A program made the translations under genes and the position numbers. The notes beneath the pieces were generated by a model. It searched no databases. It was not told the origin of the DNA and saw only the letters and a list, made by a program, of their open reading frames with translations. From Shewanella sp. Isolate13 (GTDB taxonomy: Bacteria; Pseudomonadota; Gammaproteobacteria; Enterobacterales; Shewanellaceae): 64,000 nt of DNA. Shown here piece by piece: positions 52,156 to 61,019 of this stretch. The stretch covers positions 26,685 through 90,684 of the forward strand of contig NZ_JAKEVD010000019.1 in the NCBI RefSeq assembly GCF_022398325.1. Direction: 5' to 3'. Positions within the stretch are counted from its first letter, which is position 1. Every line of letters begins with the position of its first letter.

Positions 52156-53238
52156 ATGGACAGCCTGAAACTCAAGCCCCGCCACGGGGTATTACTACTC
52201 GCACTCGCGATTGCTTTCTATGCATGTTATTTACTGGTTGCGCCTTATTTAGGCTCTATCGTTCTGGCGGCTATTGTTGCGCTATTGGTGTTGCCACTGC
52301 ATACAAAAATTGAAAGCTATATGCCGACAAAGCCTAATCTGGCATCAGTGGTGTCTTGTACGTTAGTCACTGTGGTGGTGTTGCTGCCTTTGCTATTTGT
52401 CACTATTGCGATAATGAATGAAGGCATAGACTTTATGGGTAACGCCTATGATTGGCTAACCAATGGCGGCGCCAAGGCATTTCTATCTCACCCTTATATT
52501 CAAAGTGGCATTAGCTTACTCAATAAATGGCTACCTTTTGAAAGCTTAAAAGTAGATGAACTAGTGCAGCAAGCGGCAGTCAAAGTCACCCAACTAAGCA
52601 GCAGCTTTTTGTCTGCCAGTACTGGACTACTGGGCGATGTGGCCAATACGGTTTTGAGCTTTTCTCTAATGCTATTTGTTTTGTTTTTCTTCCTACGAGA
52701 TCAAGAAAACATTGTGAGTAGTCTCCGCCACATCATTCCCTTATCACGCTCTCAAGAAGAAATGATTTTTAATGAGGTTAAAGTTGTTGCTAAATCAGCG
52801 GTTTTTGGTGCGTTTTTAACGGCACTGGCCCAAGGTGCACTGGGCGGTATAGCCATGGCCATGGCGGGCTTTTCAGGACTCTTTTGGGGCAGCATGATGG
52901 CCTTTGCATCATTTATCCCCTTTGTAGGAACAGCAATGATCTGGCTGCCAGCATCGATTTACTTATTCATTACCGGCGACTGGCAATGGGCACTGTTTTT
53001 AATCGCATGGGGAGTGCTGGTTATTGGCTCAATTGATAACTTTCTAAGACCTTGGCTAATGCAAGGCAGTACAGGCATGAGTACCCTACTGCTGTTTTTC
53101 TCACTGCTTGGTGGATTACAACTGTTTGGCTTAATAGGTTTGATCTACGGCCCAATCATCTTTGCTGTTACCCTAGTGTTAGCTCGATTATACGAGATTG
53201 AGTTTGAAGACTTTATTGAGCAGCAAGACAAAGGATAA
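52156..53238 (+). CDS. AI-2E family transporter (PerM/YdiK-like)
   Basis: 360-residue inner-membrane protein with about 8 membrane helices, of the AI-2E/PerM permease family. Features: paired helices at residues 12-70 and a C-terminal cluster including FIPFVGTAMIWLPASIYLF and GSIDNFLRPWLMQGSTGMST, both typical for the family. Members export signalling molecules or act as Na+(Li+)/H+ antiporters; the substrate here is unknown. ATG at 52156 has TGGAG 9 bases upstream. Confidence 0.88.
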   Translation: MDSLKLKPRHGVLLLALAIAFYACYLLVAPYLGSIVLAAIVALLVLPLHTKIESYMPTKPNLASVVSCTLVTVVVLLPLLFVTIAIMNEGIDFMGNAYDWLTNGGAKAFLSHPYIQSGISLLNKWLPFESLKVDELVQQAAVKVTQLSSSFLSASTGLLGDVANTVLSFSLMLFVLFFFLRDQENIVSSLRHIIPLSRSQEEMIFNEVKVVAKSAVFGAFLTALAQGALGGIAMAMAGFSGLFWGSMMAFASFIPFVGTAMIWLPASIYLFITGDWQWALFLIAWGVLVIGSIDNFLRPWLMQGSTGMSTLLLFFSLLGGLQLFGLIGLIYGPIIFAVTLVLARLYEIEFEDFIEQQDKG

Positions 53239-53356
53239 CTGCAGAGTTAAATACTAGAACACTGCTATAATGCTGGCTTCTTAATACTAAGGAGCCAGTT
53301 TCCTACCCATTAACATCGCGTTTTAGTATCACTATTCACTAGTTCTAGACTTTTTA

Positions 53357-53401
53357 TTTTAAAGCTATTTCTTTTAAAGCTATTTATTCTAAAGCTATTC
53401 A
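53357..53401 (+). repeat. Three tandem 15-bp repeats
   Basis: Units at 53357-53371, 53372-53386 and 53387-53401, each close to TTTTAAAGCTATTTM. They lie in the 296-base gap before the glutathione synthetase gene and may be protein-binding sites or simple slippage. Confidence 0.6.
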
Positions 53402-53534
53402 TTTCCCCACTTTATTTCAGCCTTTATTTTACATCAGTATTTCCAATATAGCCGAAATAACGATTGACAGCACATCACCCTAAAACTATATTTCCAGATA
53501 AATAGAATTGAATTTCAGTCAAAGGTGCAAAATC

Positions 53535-55082
53535 ATGTACAGCAGTCAAACCACCCAAGCAACAACCGATGCTATCGAATGGGCGTTAACTCATGGCATG
53601 GCGCTTAAAACCACAGCTTACTCAGCAACCCACACGGCTTTTAGCTTTGCCCCTACGCCCATAAGCAAGGCAAGGTATCAACAGCTGGTGGCCTCTGTAG
53701 GTCTGCTTGGCAAGCTAGTACATTATGTATCTGAAGATCATCAATTCTTAAACCATGCGATCGACCCTATCACCAAGGGCGATCCCTTCTTTAATGCCTT
53801 GCTTGAGATGCATAAAGCTATTCATCAAGTGCCCCTGCAATCAAGCGAACGCTCGACCGAACACTCGACCGAAAAAAGCGTGTCATTAGATGCTCCTTCA
53901 AGTAGCGCCAAACGCTTACCGCTTTTGATTATGCGTAGCGACTTTATGGACGATGCCGCCTTGGGCCCAAAACTAATCGAGTTCAATGGCATTGCCGCAG
54001 GTATGGGGCCATTTGGCCAACGAGTGCATGAGCTGCATAAGTTCTTGCAACTGCAATCCGCCGATACGTTTAATCAATGGTCAGCAAGCACAAATAACCA
54101 GCTGGTAGAGAATCACGCACTAGAGAAGTTAGCTAACGGCATAGCTAATACCACAATTAAAATTAAGCAAGAATTTACACAAAGCGATCTATCGACAGGT
54201 TTTGAAAACCACCCACCCGTGTTCCTCATGATCGTGCAAACGAATGAGGATAATGTTTACGATCAACACCTGTTAGAACATGCACTGCAAGCCAAAGGCA
54301 TTAAAACCGTAAGACGCACTTTTAGAGAGCTGCACGACAAACTTACAACGGGTAAAAATCATAGATTACTGCTAAAAGGTGTTGGCCCCATCGATACTGT
54401 GTACCTGCGCGCAGGCTATCAATATTGCGACTACCACGCCAATGACATCATCAGCCGTGTGTGCTGCGAAGCATTAATGCAAACCCGTATATTTATTGAG
54501 AAACACCGGGTTGCCGTTAACGCCACGGTTAGCCAACAATTAGCCACCAGCAAACGCGTACAAATGTTGTTATCAATGATGGATACAAGCGCCCTCACCC
54601 GCTTTGGCTTAACCCTAGACGAAGCCAATACTGTAAAAGGATTACTCGGTGAAATGCGTCCCGTCACCAAAGACAGCGCAGCTTTAATAAGCCAAAGTCG
54701 ACCTGATGAATGGGTGCTTAAAAACCAAGGCGAAGGTGGCGGCCACTGTATATTTGACGACGATATTTTGCCAAAGCTGTTATCGCTTAAACCAGATGAA
54801 TACCAAGCCTGGTCGTTAATGCGCAGACTCCAGCCAACGCCAAGACCCACGCCAGCACTGACAGTGCGTAAAGGCGAGCTTCAACAAGTCGACGATCTTA
54901 TCAGTGAAATAGGCATGTTCACCGTACATATTGACGGTAAACCAGCGATTATTGATCTCAATGGCGGACAACAAGCTTACGCAGGATACCTGATTAGAAG
55001 TAAGTCGGCCCGTACCACCGAAGGCGGTGTCCACAGCGGCATGGGTGTGTTAGATTCGTTGGTGTTTTATGTCGATGTTTAG
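53535..55082 (+). CDS. Eukaryotic-type glutathione synthetase
   Basis: 515 residues resembling eukaryotic GSS (about 474 in human), not bacterial GshB. Shared motifs: KLIEFNGIAAG (about residue 150), FLMIVQTNEDNVYDQHLLE and TVRRTFRELHDKL (human has a VLLVQENERNIFDQRAIE-type segment), VYLRAGYQYCDYH, QQLATSKRVQMLL, the ATP-binding glycine loop VLKNQGEGGGHCIFDD (about 390), and the C-terminal SARTTEGGVHSGMGVLD. It would ligate glycine to gamma-glutamylcysteine. An insertion near residues 105-125 is rich in Ser/Thr/Glu and repeats RSTEHSTE-like units. ATG at 53535 follows AAAGG. No neighbouring gshA was seen. Confidence 0.85.
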   Translation: MYSSQTTQATTDAIEWALTHGMALKTTAYSATHTAFSFAPTPISKARYQQLVASVGLLGKLVHYVSEDHQFLNHAIDPITKGDPFFNALLEMHKAIHQVPLQSSERSTEHSTEKSVSLDAPSSSAKRLPLLIMRSDFMDDAALGPKLIEFNGIAAGMGPFGQRVHELHKFLQLQSADTFNQWSASTNNQLVENHALEKLANGIANTTIKIKQEFTQSDLSTGFENHPPVFLMIVQTNEDNVYDQHLLEHALQAKGIKTVRRTFRELHDKLTTGKNHRLLLKGVGPIDTVYLRAGYQYCDYHANDIISRVCCEALMQTRIFIEKHRVAVNATVSQQLATSKRVQMLLSMMDTSALTRFGLTLDEANTVKGLLGEMRPVTKDSAALISQSRPDEWVLKNQGEGGGHCIFDDDILPKLLSLKPDEYQAWSLMRRLQPTPRPTPALTVRKGELQQVDDLISEIGMFTVHIDGKPAIIDLNGGQQAYAGYLIRSKSARTTEGGVHSGMGVLDSLVFYVDV

Positions 55083-55331
55083 CGCTTATGGCTAATGCAC
55101 ACGATAAGTAATTAAGCCATAATCCTAGAAAGTATTAGTCTCAACTAGCTCTAACAAATCAACAGAATTAGTTGAGTGTAACCGTTGTAAGATTAATGGC
55201 TTATACGTTTAAATATCTCGAACTCACTCATAAACCACAATGCGCAGAATATCTTTAAAGAGCGAGCTAAGAGTGTCACGTGTAAAGCATCGAGCTATCT
55301 GTCTTCCTATCTCAATACACCTTAACTGGAT

Positions 55332-56330
55332 TTACGGTGTGTCTGGCTGATTAGGCCACCACTTTCTTCCAAGACGTAACAGGGTCAAACTCACAGCAAC
55401 CCAACTACAACCTATAAGAGTATCAATAAAACGCCACTGAATAAGAAACTCATCTCCGCCTTGTTGCAACATCGCCAAATCGACCACCAGCAATATCACC
55501 ATCGTAATTAACCAACTAAAGAGCAGGTAGTTTTGCCGTAAACATGTCGGCAAAAAAACAGCCGTCAGCATAACAAGATAAACAAAGCTCCAACTGGGTA
55601 AATAACTCACCGCGATATAAGCACAAATGACACCCAACAAGGTACCTGCAATTCGCATCCCAATTTTTTGCCAAGCATTTGCAGCATCCACTTGCATGAC
55701 AAAAAGCACGGTTAGCCCGACCCAAGACGCATGTTGCGCATGCAGCCAGTCGGCAGTTAACATCGCCGCTAAAATGGTCAGCGGTAGAGTGAAGCCATAG
55801 AGTGGGCCATTGAAGTGCCCCGATAACAGCTCTCGCCATTCATTAGAAGGCGACCAACTCGTGGCTCGAGTAGGAAATAAGCGTGATTGCATTAAGGTCA
55901 GGGTCAGTGCCATTAAAGCCCCACTCAAATAGGCGAGTACGGTCGTCAAAGTTGCAGGGAAGCCCGCCTCTTCGAGCACAAAGGCCGCAGCCACAAATTT
56001 TCCCAATAAACTAAAGTAAGTTAGCTCTGGCTTAGGTTGCCCTGCAATAAAGCTGAAGAAGAGAAGCGCTGCGATCGCCAGTTCTCTATGACCCAAGAGT
56101 AAGCTTCCGAGTATGCCAGCTGATATCATCAATAGCATTCCTCCTAACATGGCCATAATTTGATGCAGAGGTTGGCAGCGAGGGGCCAGCCTCAAAGTAA
56201 ACATGGCACCAAGCGCAATAAAGGCCGCTACATCTCTTGTTATCCATTGTTCTAAGAGTAGCGGTGTTCCCATGGCTATAGCGTATAAGCAACCACGGAT
56301 CCAATCATCTTTGGTTGGTATGGTGAGCAC
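55332..56330 (-). CDS. FUSC-family inner-membrane protein
   Basis: 332 residues with about 10 membrane helices arranged as two groups of five, typical of FUSC/aromatic-acid-exporter-like proteins. Helices include ITRDVAAFIALGAMFTLRLA and HASWVGLTVLFVMQVDAA; the conserved RIAGTLLGVICAYIAVSYLP appears in the second half. Probable exporter; substrate unknown. Stands alone. Confidence 0.75.
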   Translation of the reverse strand: MLTIPTKDDWIRGCLYAIAMGTPLLLEQWITRDVAAFIALGAMFTLRLAPRCQPLHQIMAMLGGMLLMISAGILGSLLLGHRELAIAALLFFSFIAGQPKPELTYFSLLGKFVAAAFVLEEAGFPATLTTVLAYLSGALMALTLTLMQSRLFPTRATSWSPSNEWRELLSGHFNGPLYGFTLPLTILAAMLTADWLHAQHASWVGLTVLFVMQVDAANAWQKIGMRIAGTLLGVICAYIAVSYLPSWSFVYLVMLTAVFLPTCLRQNYLLFSWLITMVILLVVDLAMLQQGGDEFLIQWRFIDTLIGCSWVAVSLTLLRLGRKWWPNQPDTP

Positions 56331-56505
56331 ATTAGTATCCGAAGACGGTCGTGAAATGTATTTAAAAAACTATTAATAAAACCTATTAATAGATAGAGGT
56401 GATAGATAGATATTTTAGCAGACATGTCACTCAGCTAGTGAAATGCAACCGCAAAAACAAGCCCATTAAAAGTAAGGATCTACAACACAATTTTCAATAT
56501 GAGTA

Positions 56506-56793
56506 CTAAAAATATTGCTTACTACGTTTTGAGTTATGCTTCCAGCTCTTAGCCTCTTTATCCAAATAGGAAGGATAATCATCCCAAGGTTCTGCTAGCC
56601 CTGTTCCTCTCGCGACTCTGAGCTTAATTGGGTAGCCTCTGCATTCAATTATGTGTAAAAAGTAACAACTCCTTTCTTGCTTAGTAGAAAAACGCTTGTG
56701 AGTTCCGCTGCGAACAAGGGGATAAATCAGCCTAGCAACACTGCCTCGATAATATTGAATCAGTATTCGATACTGCGGTTTTAGCTTTCTCAT
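56506..56793 (-). CDS. Small basic protein of unknown function
   Basis: 95 residues, rich in Arg, Lys and Tyr; no membrane segment. GGAGAG lies 5 bases before ATG and the composition is protein-like (RGSVARLIYPLVRSG; ECRGYPIKLRVARGTGLAE). No family recognised. Could be a real cytoplasmic protein or a chance ORF; the good ribosome binding site favours the first. Confidence 0.5.
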   Translation of the reverse strand: MRKLKPQYRILIQYYRGSVARLIYPLVRSGTHKRFSTKQERSCYFLHIIECRGYPIKLRVARGTGLAEPWDDYPSYLDKEAKSWKHNSKRSKQYF

Positions 56794-56972
56794 TGACTCT
56801 CCAGCTCACCATTACCTAGATGGGATCTTGCTCAAACGCCTTCACAACCTCTCCTTTTGCTGTCGTATTAATTAAAAAACGCCGTCACGTTTAAAAAGAT
56901 AATTTTTGAACAATTGACAAAACATTATCACGACACTAGTATCTGACACAAGAACTGTCGAGATAAGCTTTC

Positions 56973-57395
56973 ATGAAAAAATTAACCCAATATTCTTTAA
57001 ATGAACTCTGCCAACTGGTCGAGCTGACACCTCGAACCGTTCGGTTTTATGTCCAGAAAACCTTGCTTCAGCCCCCAGAAGGTTCCGGTAGAGGCTCGCA
57101 CTATACCCAGCAACATGTCGAGCGCCTGCTCGAGATCCGCAAGTGGCAAGATGCTGGCTTATCCCTTGAACGCATTAAAGAACTGCTATTCGACAATGAC
57201 GAACATAAAACACTCCCTCCCCTAAAGCGCTTACAGCCTGGGGATATAGAAGTCTGTAGTCATATCCATATTGATGAAGGCATAACGCTAACACTCAATC
57301 CAATGAAAGCGGGTCTCACGCCTGAACAAGCAAAACAATTAACACAAGAAGTTATCTCTTTATATCAGCAGCTTAAATTGAGCTGTAAGGAATAA
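56973..57395 (+). CDS. MerR-family transcriptional regulator
   Basis: 140 residues. N-terminal MerR winged helix: YSLNELCQLVELTPRTVRFY and ETLLQP-like wing (VQKTLLQPPEGSGRGSHYT), then the RLLEIRKWQDAGLSLERIKE helix. The C-terminal dimer/sensor part (about residues 85-140) is short and has no metal-binding cysteine cluster beyond one CSH. The stop is followed 2 bases later by the VIT/VWA gene, whose ribosome binding site AAGG lies inside this gene's end. Confidence 0.88.
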   Translation: MKKLTQYSLNELCQLVELTPRTVRFYVQKTLLQPPEGSGRGSHYTQQHVERLLEIRKWQDAGLSLERIKELLFDNDEHKTLPPLKRLQPGDIEVCSHIHIDEGITLTLNPMKAGLTPEQAKQLTQEVISLYQQLKLSCKE

Positions 57396-57397
57396 AA

Positions 57398-59668
57398 ATG
57401 AACAACGAGATAGGTTTAAAAACATCCGGTGGTGAAGATGTTGCTTTAAAAGCGGTTGATGTAAAAGCTGTACTAAACGGTGTGTTATCACAAGTCAATA
57501 TTGAACAAACCTACGTCAATACTGAACAAAGCAACATAGAAGCGATTTATACGTTTCCGCTGCCGCTAGATGCGGTGTTATTAGAGTTAGCAGTAGAGAT
57601 AAACGGTCAAACGCTCACAGGTCAAGTTAAACCAAGAGCGATTGCAGAAACGCAATATGAAGAGGCAATCACTGATGGCGATACCGCAGTATTACTGACA
57701 AAAGTCAAAGAGGGTCTATATTGCGTCAATTTAGGTAACTTGCTTGCCAGCGAGACGGCGATAATTAAATTCAAATATGCGCAGCTCCATCAGTGGCAGG
57801 GAGATTCATTGCGATTCTACCTACCGACCACCCTCGCCCCTAAATACGGTAACCCGATAATTTGCGGACTAGAAGCCCATCAAGTACCGGAGCATAGGTT
57901 GTTAAACGCTTATACTCTGAATTTTGAGTTAACCATTCAAGGACAACTGGCTAGCGCAGCGTTACACAGTCCGACCCATGCAATAACCAAACACTATGAT
58001 AATGAGGCCTTAAGAATCAGCCTCAAAAATCAAACCACAGCAATGGATCGTGACTTGATTGTCGAGTTCTCCCAACCAAAGCACTATGTCGGCGAAGGAC
58101 TGTGGAGCCAAGATGACGATAAGATTGTCGCACTGACCTCATTCTATCCAAAGATAGACTCGCATAAAGCTACAACGCCTAACTCAATAAAAATGGTTGT
58201 CGATTGCTCGGGCTCAATGGCGGGTGACTCAATCGTCCAGGCTGGCATAGCACTAAAGCAGATCCTTGAGCTATTAGACGAAAATGATTGGTTTAACATC
58301 ATACTGTTCGGGAGTCATCATATCAGTTTGTTCCCAGCATCTGTAAAGGCAAGCAGAACGAATCTTGAGATTGCTGCCAAACAGCTTGCTAATTTAGGAG
58401 CTGATCTGGGTGGCACCGAGATGTTAACGGCACTGAACGCAGCGTATAACTCAGCCGTCCCAGCAGAGCTTACATCTAACATACTGTTAATCACCGATGG
58501 TGAGATATGGGCTGAAGAACAACTGCTCCACGCAGCGCAAGAGTCGAATCATCGCCACTTTGTTGTGGGTGTGGGCAGCGCCGTAAGTGAAGCTTTCTTA
58601 AAACAGCTAGCCAATAAAACTGCTGGCGCCAGTGAGTTTGTCACCCCCAACGAAAATATGAGCAGTAGAATTGTGCAGCACTTCTGCCGCATTAAACAGC
58701 CCAAACTGACCCAGAGTAGTATTCGCTTTGGTAGTGAAGCGAAGGACGCCCTCCCCCTGTCGCAATCGTTAAGCCAACAAGCAACGATTTTTGCAGGAGA
58801 TACAGTCAATAGTTTCGCGCAACTAGAGCAGCTGACAACTAATCAAGCGACGTTATCTTTTGCTTATGATAACGGTGCAAACACCCAGCTAAACCAGAGC
58901 TATAAGCCAAGCAAAAGCGACAAGCAATCCCAAAGCTACAAGCAGACCATAGAATTACAGGAATATACCGATAGCCTTCACACCTTAGCGCGACTGGCTG
59001 CCAACGCCAGACTCGCAACGTTACCCAAAATACAAGCCATCGAACAGGCCTTGAAGTATCAGCTTATTACCGATGACACTCACTGTATCTTGGTAAAGGC
59101 TAACCATAAGCAAGTCCAACTTGGCTTACCAGAGTTACGCAGCGTTCCTCACCAAATACCAGCAGGTTATATGGGACTCGGAAGCGTTGTTTGTGAGGGA
59201 GACATCTCATTGTGTACTAACGAGGCCCCCGCTCAAATGTATCGTGAGCGAGACTACCTCGACATTCCTTCATTTCTACGAATGGAAGCCGAGAGTTACA
59301 CGGTCGCAGAATCGGCTGAATCGATTGAAGATCTAATACCTGCCAGCACCAACCTTGCAGATAAACTAAATGAAGAGTTTATACCCAGTAATCATATGGG
59401 GCTCAGTGAATTTGATATTGTCGATCTCGAAGAGATGGGTGAAGATGAGGCCATTATCAATACCCTCACACAGCTTGAGCAACTCGGCTTTGATGAAATC
59501 GAGCTGGTAGCGGCCTGGTTAAGTATCTATAACGAATTTAACCCAAGCAATCCGTTATCTAGGCACGTCGCGCGACTGGCACGAATGCTAGTAAAGGAAC
59601 TCGACATCAAACAGCCACTGATACAAACCGTTAGAGAAGCGGTACAGGCAGAGCTGACTATGTCATAG
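57398..59668 (+). CDS. VIT and VWA domain protein
   Basis: 756 residues, no signal peptide or membrane helix, so cytosolic. N-terminal VIT (vault inter-alpha-trypsin) domain with IEQTYVNTEQSNIEAIYTFP (about residues 32-51), then a von Willebrand A domain from about 255 with an intact MIDAS: VVDCSGSMAGDS (about 267), GGTEM and ITDGEIW. A variable region follows, and the last 120 residues are acidic and helical. Related to bacterial VIT/VWA proteins of unknown role; some act in stress or protein-assembly. Translationally coupled to the MerR regulator, which suggests that regulator controls it. Confidence 0.88.
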   Translation: MNNEIGLKTSGGEDVALKAVDVKAVLNGVLSQVNIEQTYVNTEQSNIEAIYTFPLPLDAVLLELAVEINGQTLTGQVKPRAIAETQYEEAITDGDTAVLLTKVKEGLYCVNLGNLLASETAIIKFKYAQLHQWQGDSLRFYLPTTLAPKYGNPIICGLEAHQVPEHRLLNAYTLNFELTIQGQLASAALHSPTHAITKHYDNEALRISLKNQTTAMDRDLIVEFSQPKHYVGEGLWSQDDDKIVALTSFYPKIDSHKATTPNSIKMVVDCSGSMAGDSIVQAGIALKQILELLDENDWFNIILFGSHHISLFPASVKASRTNLEIAAKQLANLGADLGGTEMLTALNAAYNSAVPAELTSNILLITDGEIWAEEQLLHAAQESNHRHFVVGVGSAVSEAFLKQLANKTAGASEFVTPNENMSSRIVQHFCRIKQPKLTQSSIRFGSEAKDALPLSQSLSQQATIFAGDTVNSFAQLEQLTTNQATLSFAYDNGANTQLNQSYKPSKSDKQSQSYKQTIELQEYTDSLHTLARLAANARLATLPKIQAIEQALKYQLITDDTHCILVKANHKQVQLGLPELRSVPHQIPAGYMGLGSVVCEGDISLCTNEAPAQMYRERDYLDIPSFLRMEAESYTVAESAESIEDLIPASTNLADKLNEEFIPSNHMGLSEFDIVDLEEMGEDEAIINTLTQLEQLGFDEIELVAAWLSIYNEFNPSNPLSRHVARLARMLVKELDIKQPLIQTVREAVQAELTMS

Positions 59669-59688
59669 CACAAGCTTATATATGAAAC

Positions 59689-59726
59689 AGGCCGAGCATT
59701 GATAAACCTCTATGCTTGGCCTTTTT
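59689..59726 (+). terminator. Terminator after the MerR-VIT/VWA operon
   Basis: AGGCC-AGCAT / ATGCT-GGCCT stem (one G-U pair) with a 16-base loop and TTTTT, 20 bases after the stop. Confidence 0.8.
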
Positions 59727-59911
59727 ACCAAAAATAGGTTTAGCAGTTTATCGTTAACGAACGCTATATCGGTTGACGAAATGGTAAGAGACAATCATGA
59801 TGAACTTGACCACAAACAGGGTTTACTCATCAAGCTAAATGAAAGCAAGCTATGTTAATTCAACCCCTTATGGTTGAAAAATTGAAAGCAATACTAACGT
59901 AGGAGTCAAGA

Positions 59912-60130
59912 ATGACTGATATATGCCAAGAAGAGCTCAAAGAGAATTTCGACCACTTTGATACTGACGGAGATGGGTGCATCGTGCTTTCCGAGTTCAA
60001 ACGCTTACTCATCGCCCTTGAAGCAATCGAACCGGATGAGAGTGCAGAGATAGGCTTTAACGCAATAGATCTTGATGGAAATGGAAGTATCGACTTCGAA
60101 GAGTTCAGTGAGTGGTTTAACAGTCAATAG
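59912..60130 (+). CDS. Two-EF-hand calcium-binding protein
   Basis: 72 residues consisting almost entirely of two EF-hands. Loop 1 DTDGDGCIVLSE (residues 17-28) and loop 2 DLDGNGSIDFEE (53-64) both carry the acidic ligands at positions 1, 3, 5 and 12. No signal peptide, so probably a cytoplasmic calcium sensor or buffer. AGGAG lies about 10 bases upstream of ATG. Confidence 0.9.
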   Translation: MTDICQEELKENFDHFDTDGDGCIVLSEFKRLLIALEAIEPDESAEIGFNAIDLDGNGSIDFEEFSEWFNSQ

Positions 60131-60208
60131 CATGTTGATAAGAGCGCTTGCGATAGAGCGCTCTAACCCTAACTCAAATTTAGTAGCTCAAACTAGGGCA
60201 TTATCTCA

Positions 60209-60778
60209 ATGCAAAGCCATACAAAATTAAGTAAATACTTCACCTTAGAGGACCTGCTTTACTGTAGCCAAACACAAGCAAAACAAAAACTAACCAACAC
60301 TCCAAAACAACAAGCATCCTTTAAAGCCTTACAGCAACTCGCCATTAATGTACTCGACCCTATAGTGGAACAATTCGGCTCAATAACTCTGACTTATGGC
60401 TTTTGTTCAGCTGAATTAGCGAGAGCAATATCCAAGAATAAAAATCCACATATTGCGCCAAATCTAGACCAGCACACATCCCATGAGCTAAACAACAAAG
60501 GAAATGTTATCTGCACTCGACTTGGCGCAGCAGTTGATTTTTTTGTTGATGCTATGCCAAATCAGGTGGATGAAGTCGCGCAATGGATAGCAGAGAACCT
60601 CAAATTTGACCGTATGTACTATTATGGAAAATCGCGACCACTGCATATCAGCTATGGCCCCGAAATGAGTCAGTTTGTTCAGCTTATGAATACCAATAGA
60701 GTCACAGGCCGACGAACGCCAGGAAAACGCGGAGTTGGAGATAAGGCACACACGATGTTGAAACAGCTTAATTTTTAA
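60209..60778 (+). CDS. M15-peptidase-like (hedgehog/DD-peptidase fold) protein
   Basis: 189 residues, no signal peptide. The N-terminal YFTLEDLLYCSQTQ and LTYGFCSAELARAI and the middle HTSHELNNKG...LGAAVDFF with a final PLHISYGPE resemble Peptidase_M15_3-type proteins. The usual first zinc ligand (H of H-x-x-G-x-A-x-D) is replaced by Thr, while the Asp (AAVDF) and last His (LHISY) are kept, so zinc peptidase activity is doubtful. Similar proteins occur on phages and in defence islands. A possible first gene of the right-end cluster. Confidence 0.65.
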   Translation: MQSHTKLSKYFTLEDLLYCSQTQAKQKLTNTPKQQASFKALQQLAINVLDPIVEQFGSITLTYGFCSAELARAISKNKNPHIAPNLDQHTSHELNNKGNVICTRLGAAVDFFVDAMPNQVDEVAQWIAENLKFDRMYYYGKSRPLHISYGPEMSQFVQLMNTNRVTGRRTPGKRGVGDKAHTMLKQLNF

Positions 60779-60788
60779 AGGAATAGCT

Positions 60789-60977
60789 ATCAAGTCTAAT
60801 AAGTCTGAGAAATACCCCACAAGGCCAAATCAAGAAGGCAAATGGCTAACGAGTAAAGAAACAATGACTTTGCTCGGTATATCAGCATGTGAACTTATGC
60901 ATAAACGAACAGCTGGAGAAATTGTATTCAAAAAGAAAGGCAATGCTTACTTTTATTACTTTTCCCGTATAAGCTAA
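60789..60977 (+). CDS. Small HTH-like protein with no standard start codon
   Basis: The frame is open from 60762 to TAA at 60975. It reads KSNKSEKYPTRPNQEGKWLT then SKETMTLLGISACELMHK and RTAGEIVFKKKGNAYFYYFS, a plausible small winged-helix or excisionase-like DNA-binding protein of 62 residues. No ATG, GTG or TTG occurs before the conserved-looking part; ATC at 60789 sits 6 bases after AAAGGA exactly where ATG would be. Either AUC is used, or ATG mutated, or translation starts at internal ATG 60861. It lies between the M15-like and methyltransferase genes, same strand. Confidence 0.5.
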   Translation: MKSNKSEKYPTRPNQEGKWLTSKETMTLLGISACELMHKRTAGEIVFKKKGNAYFYYFSRIS

Positions 60978-61019
60978 GCAATATGAACATGCTGAATACT
61001 ATAATAAAAGGCTAGTTTA

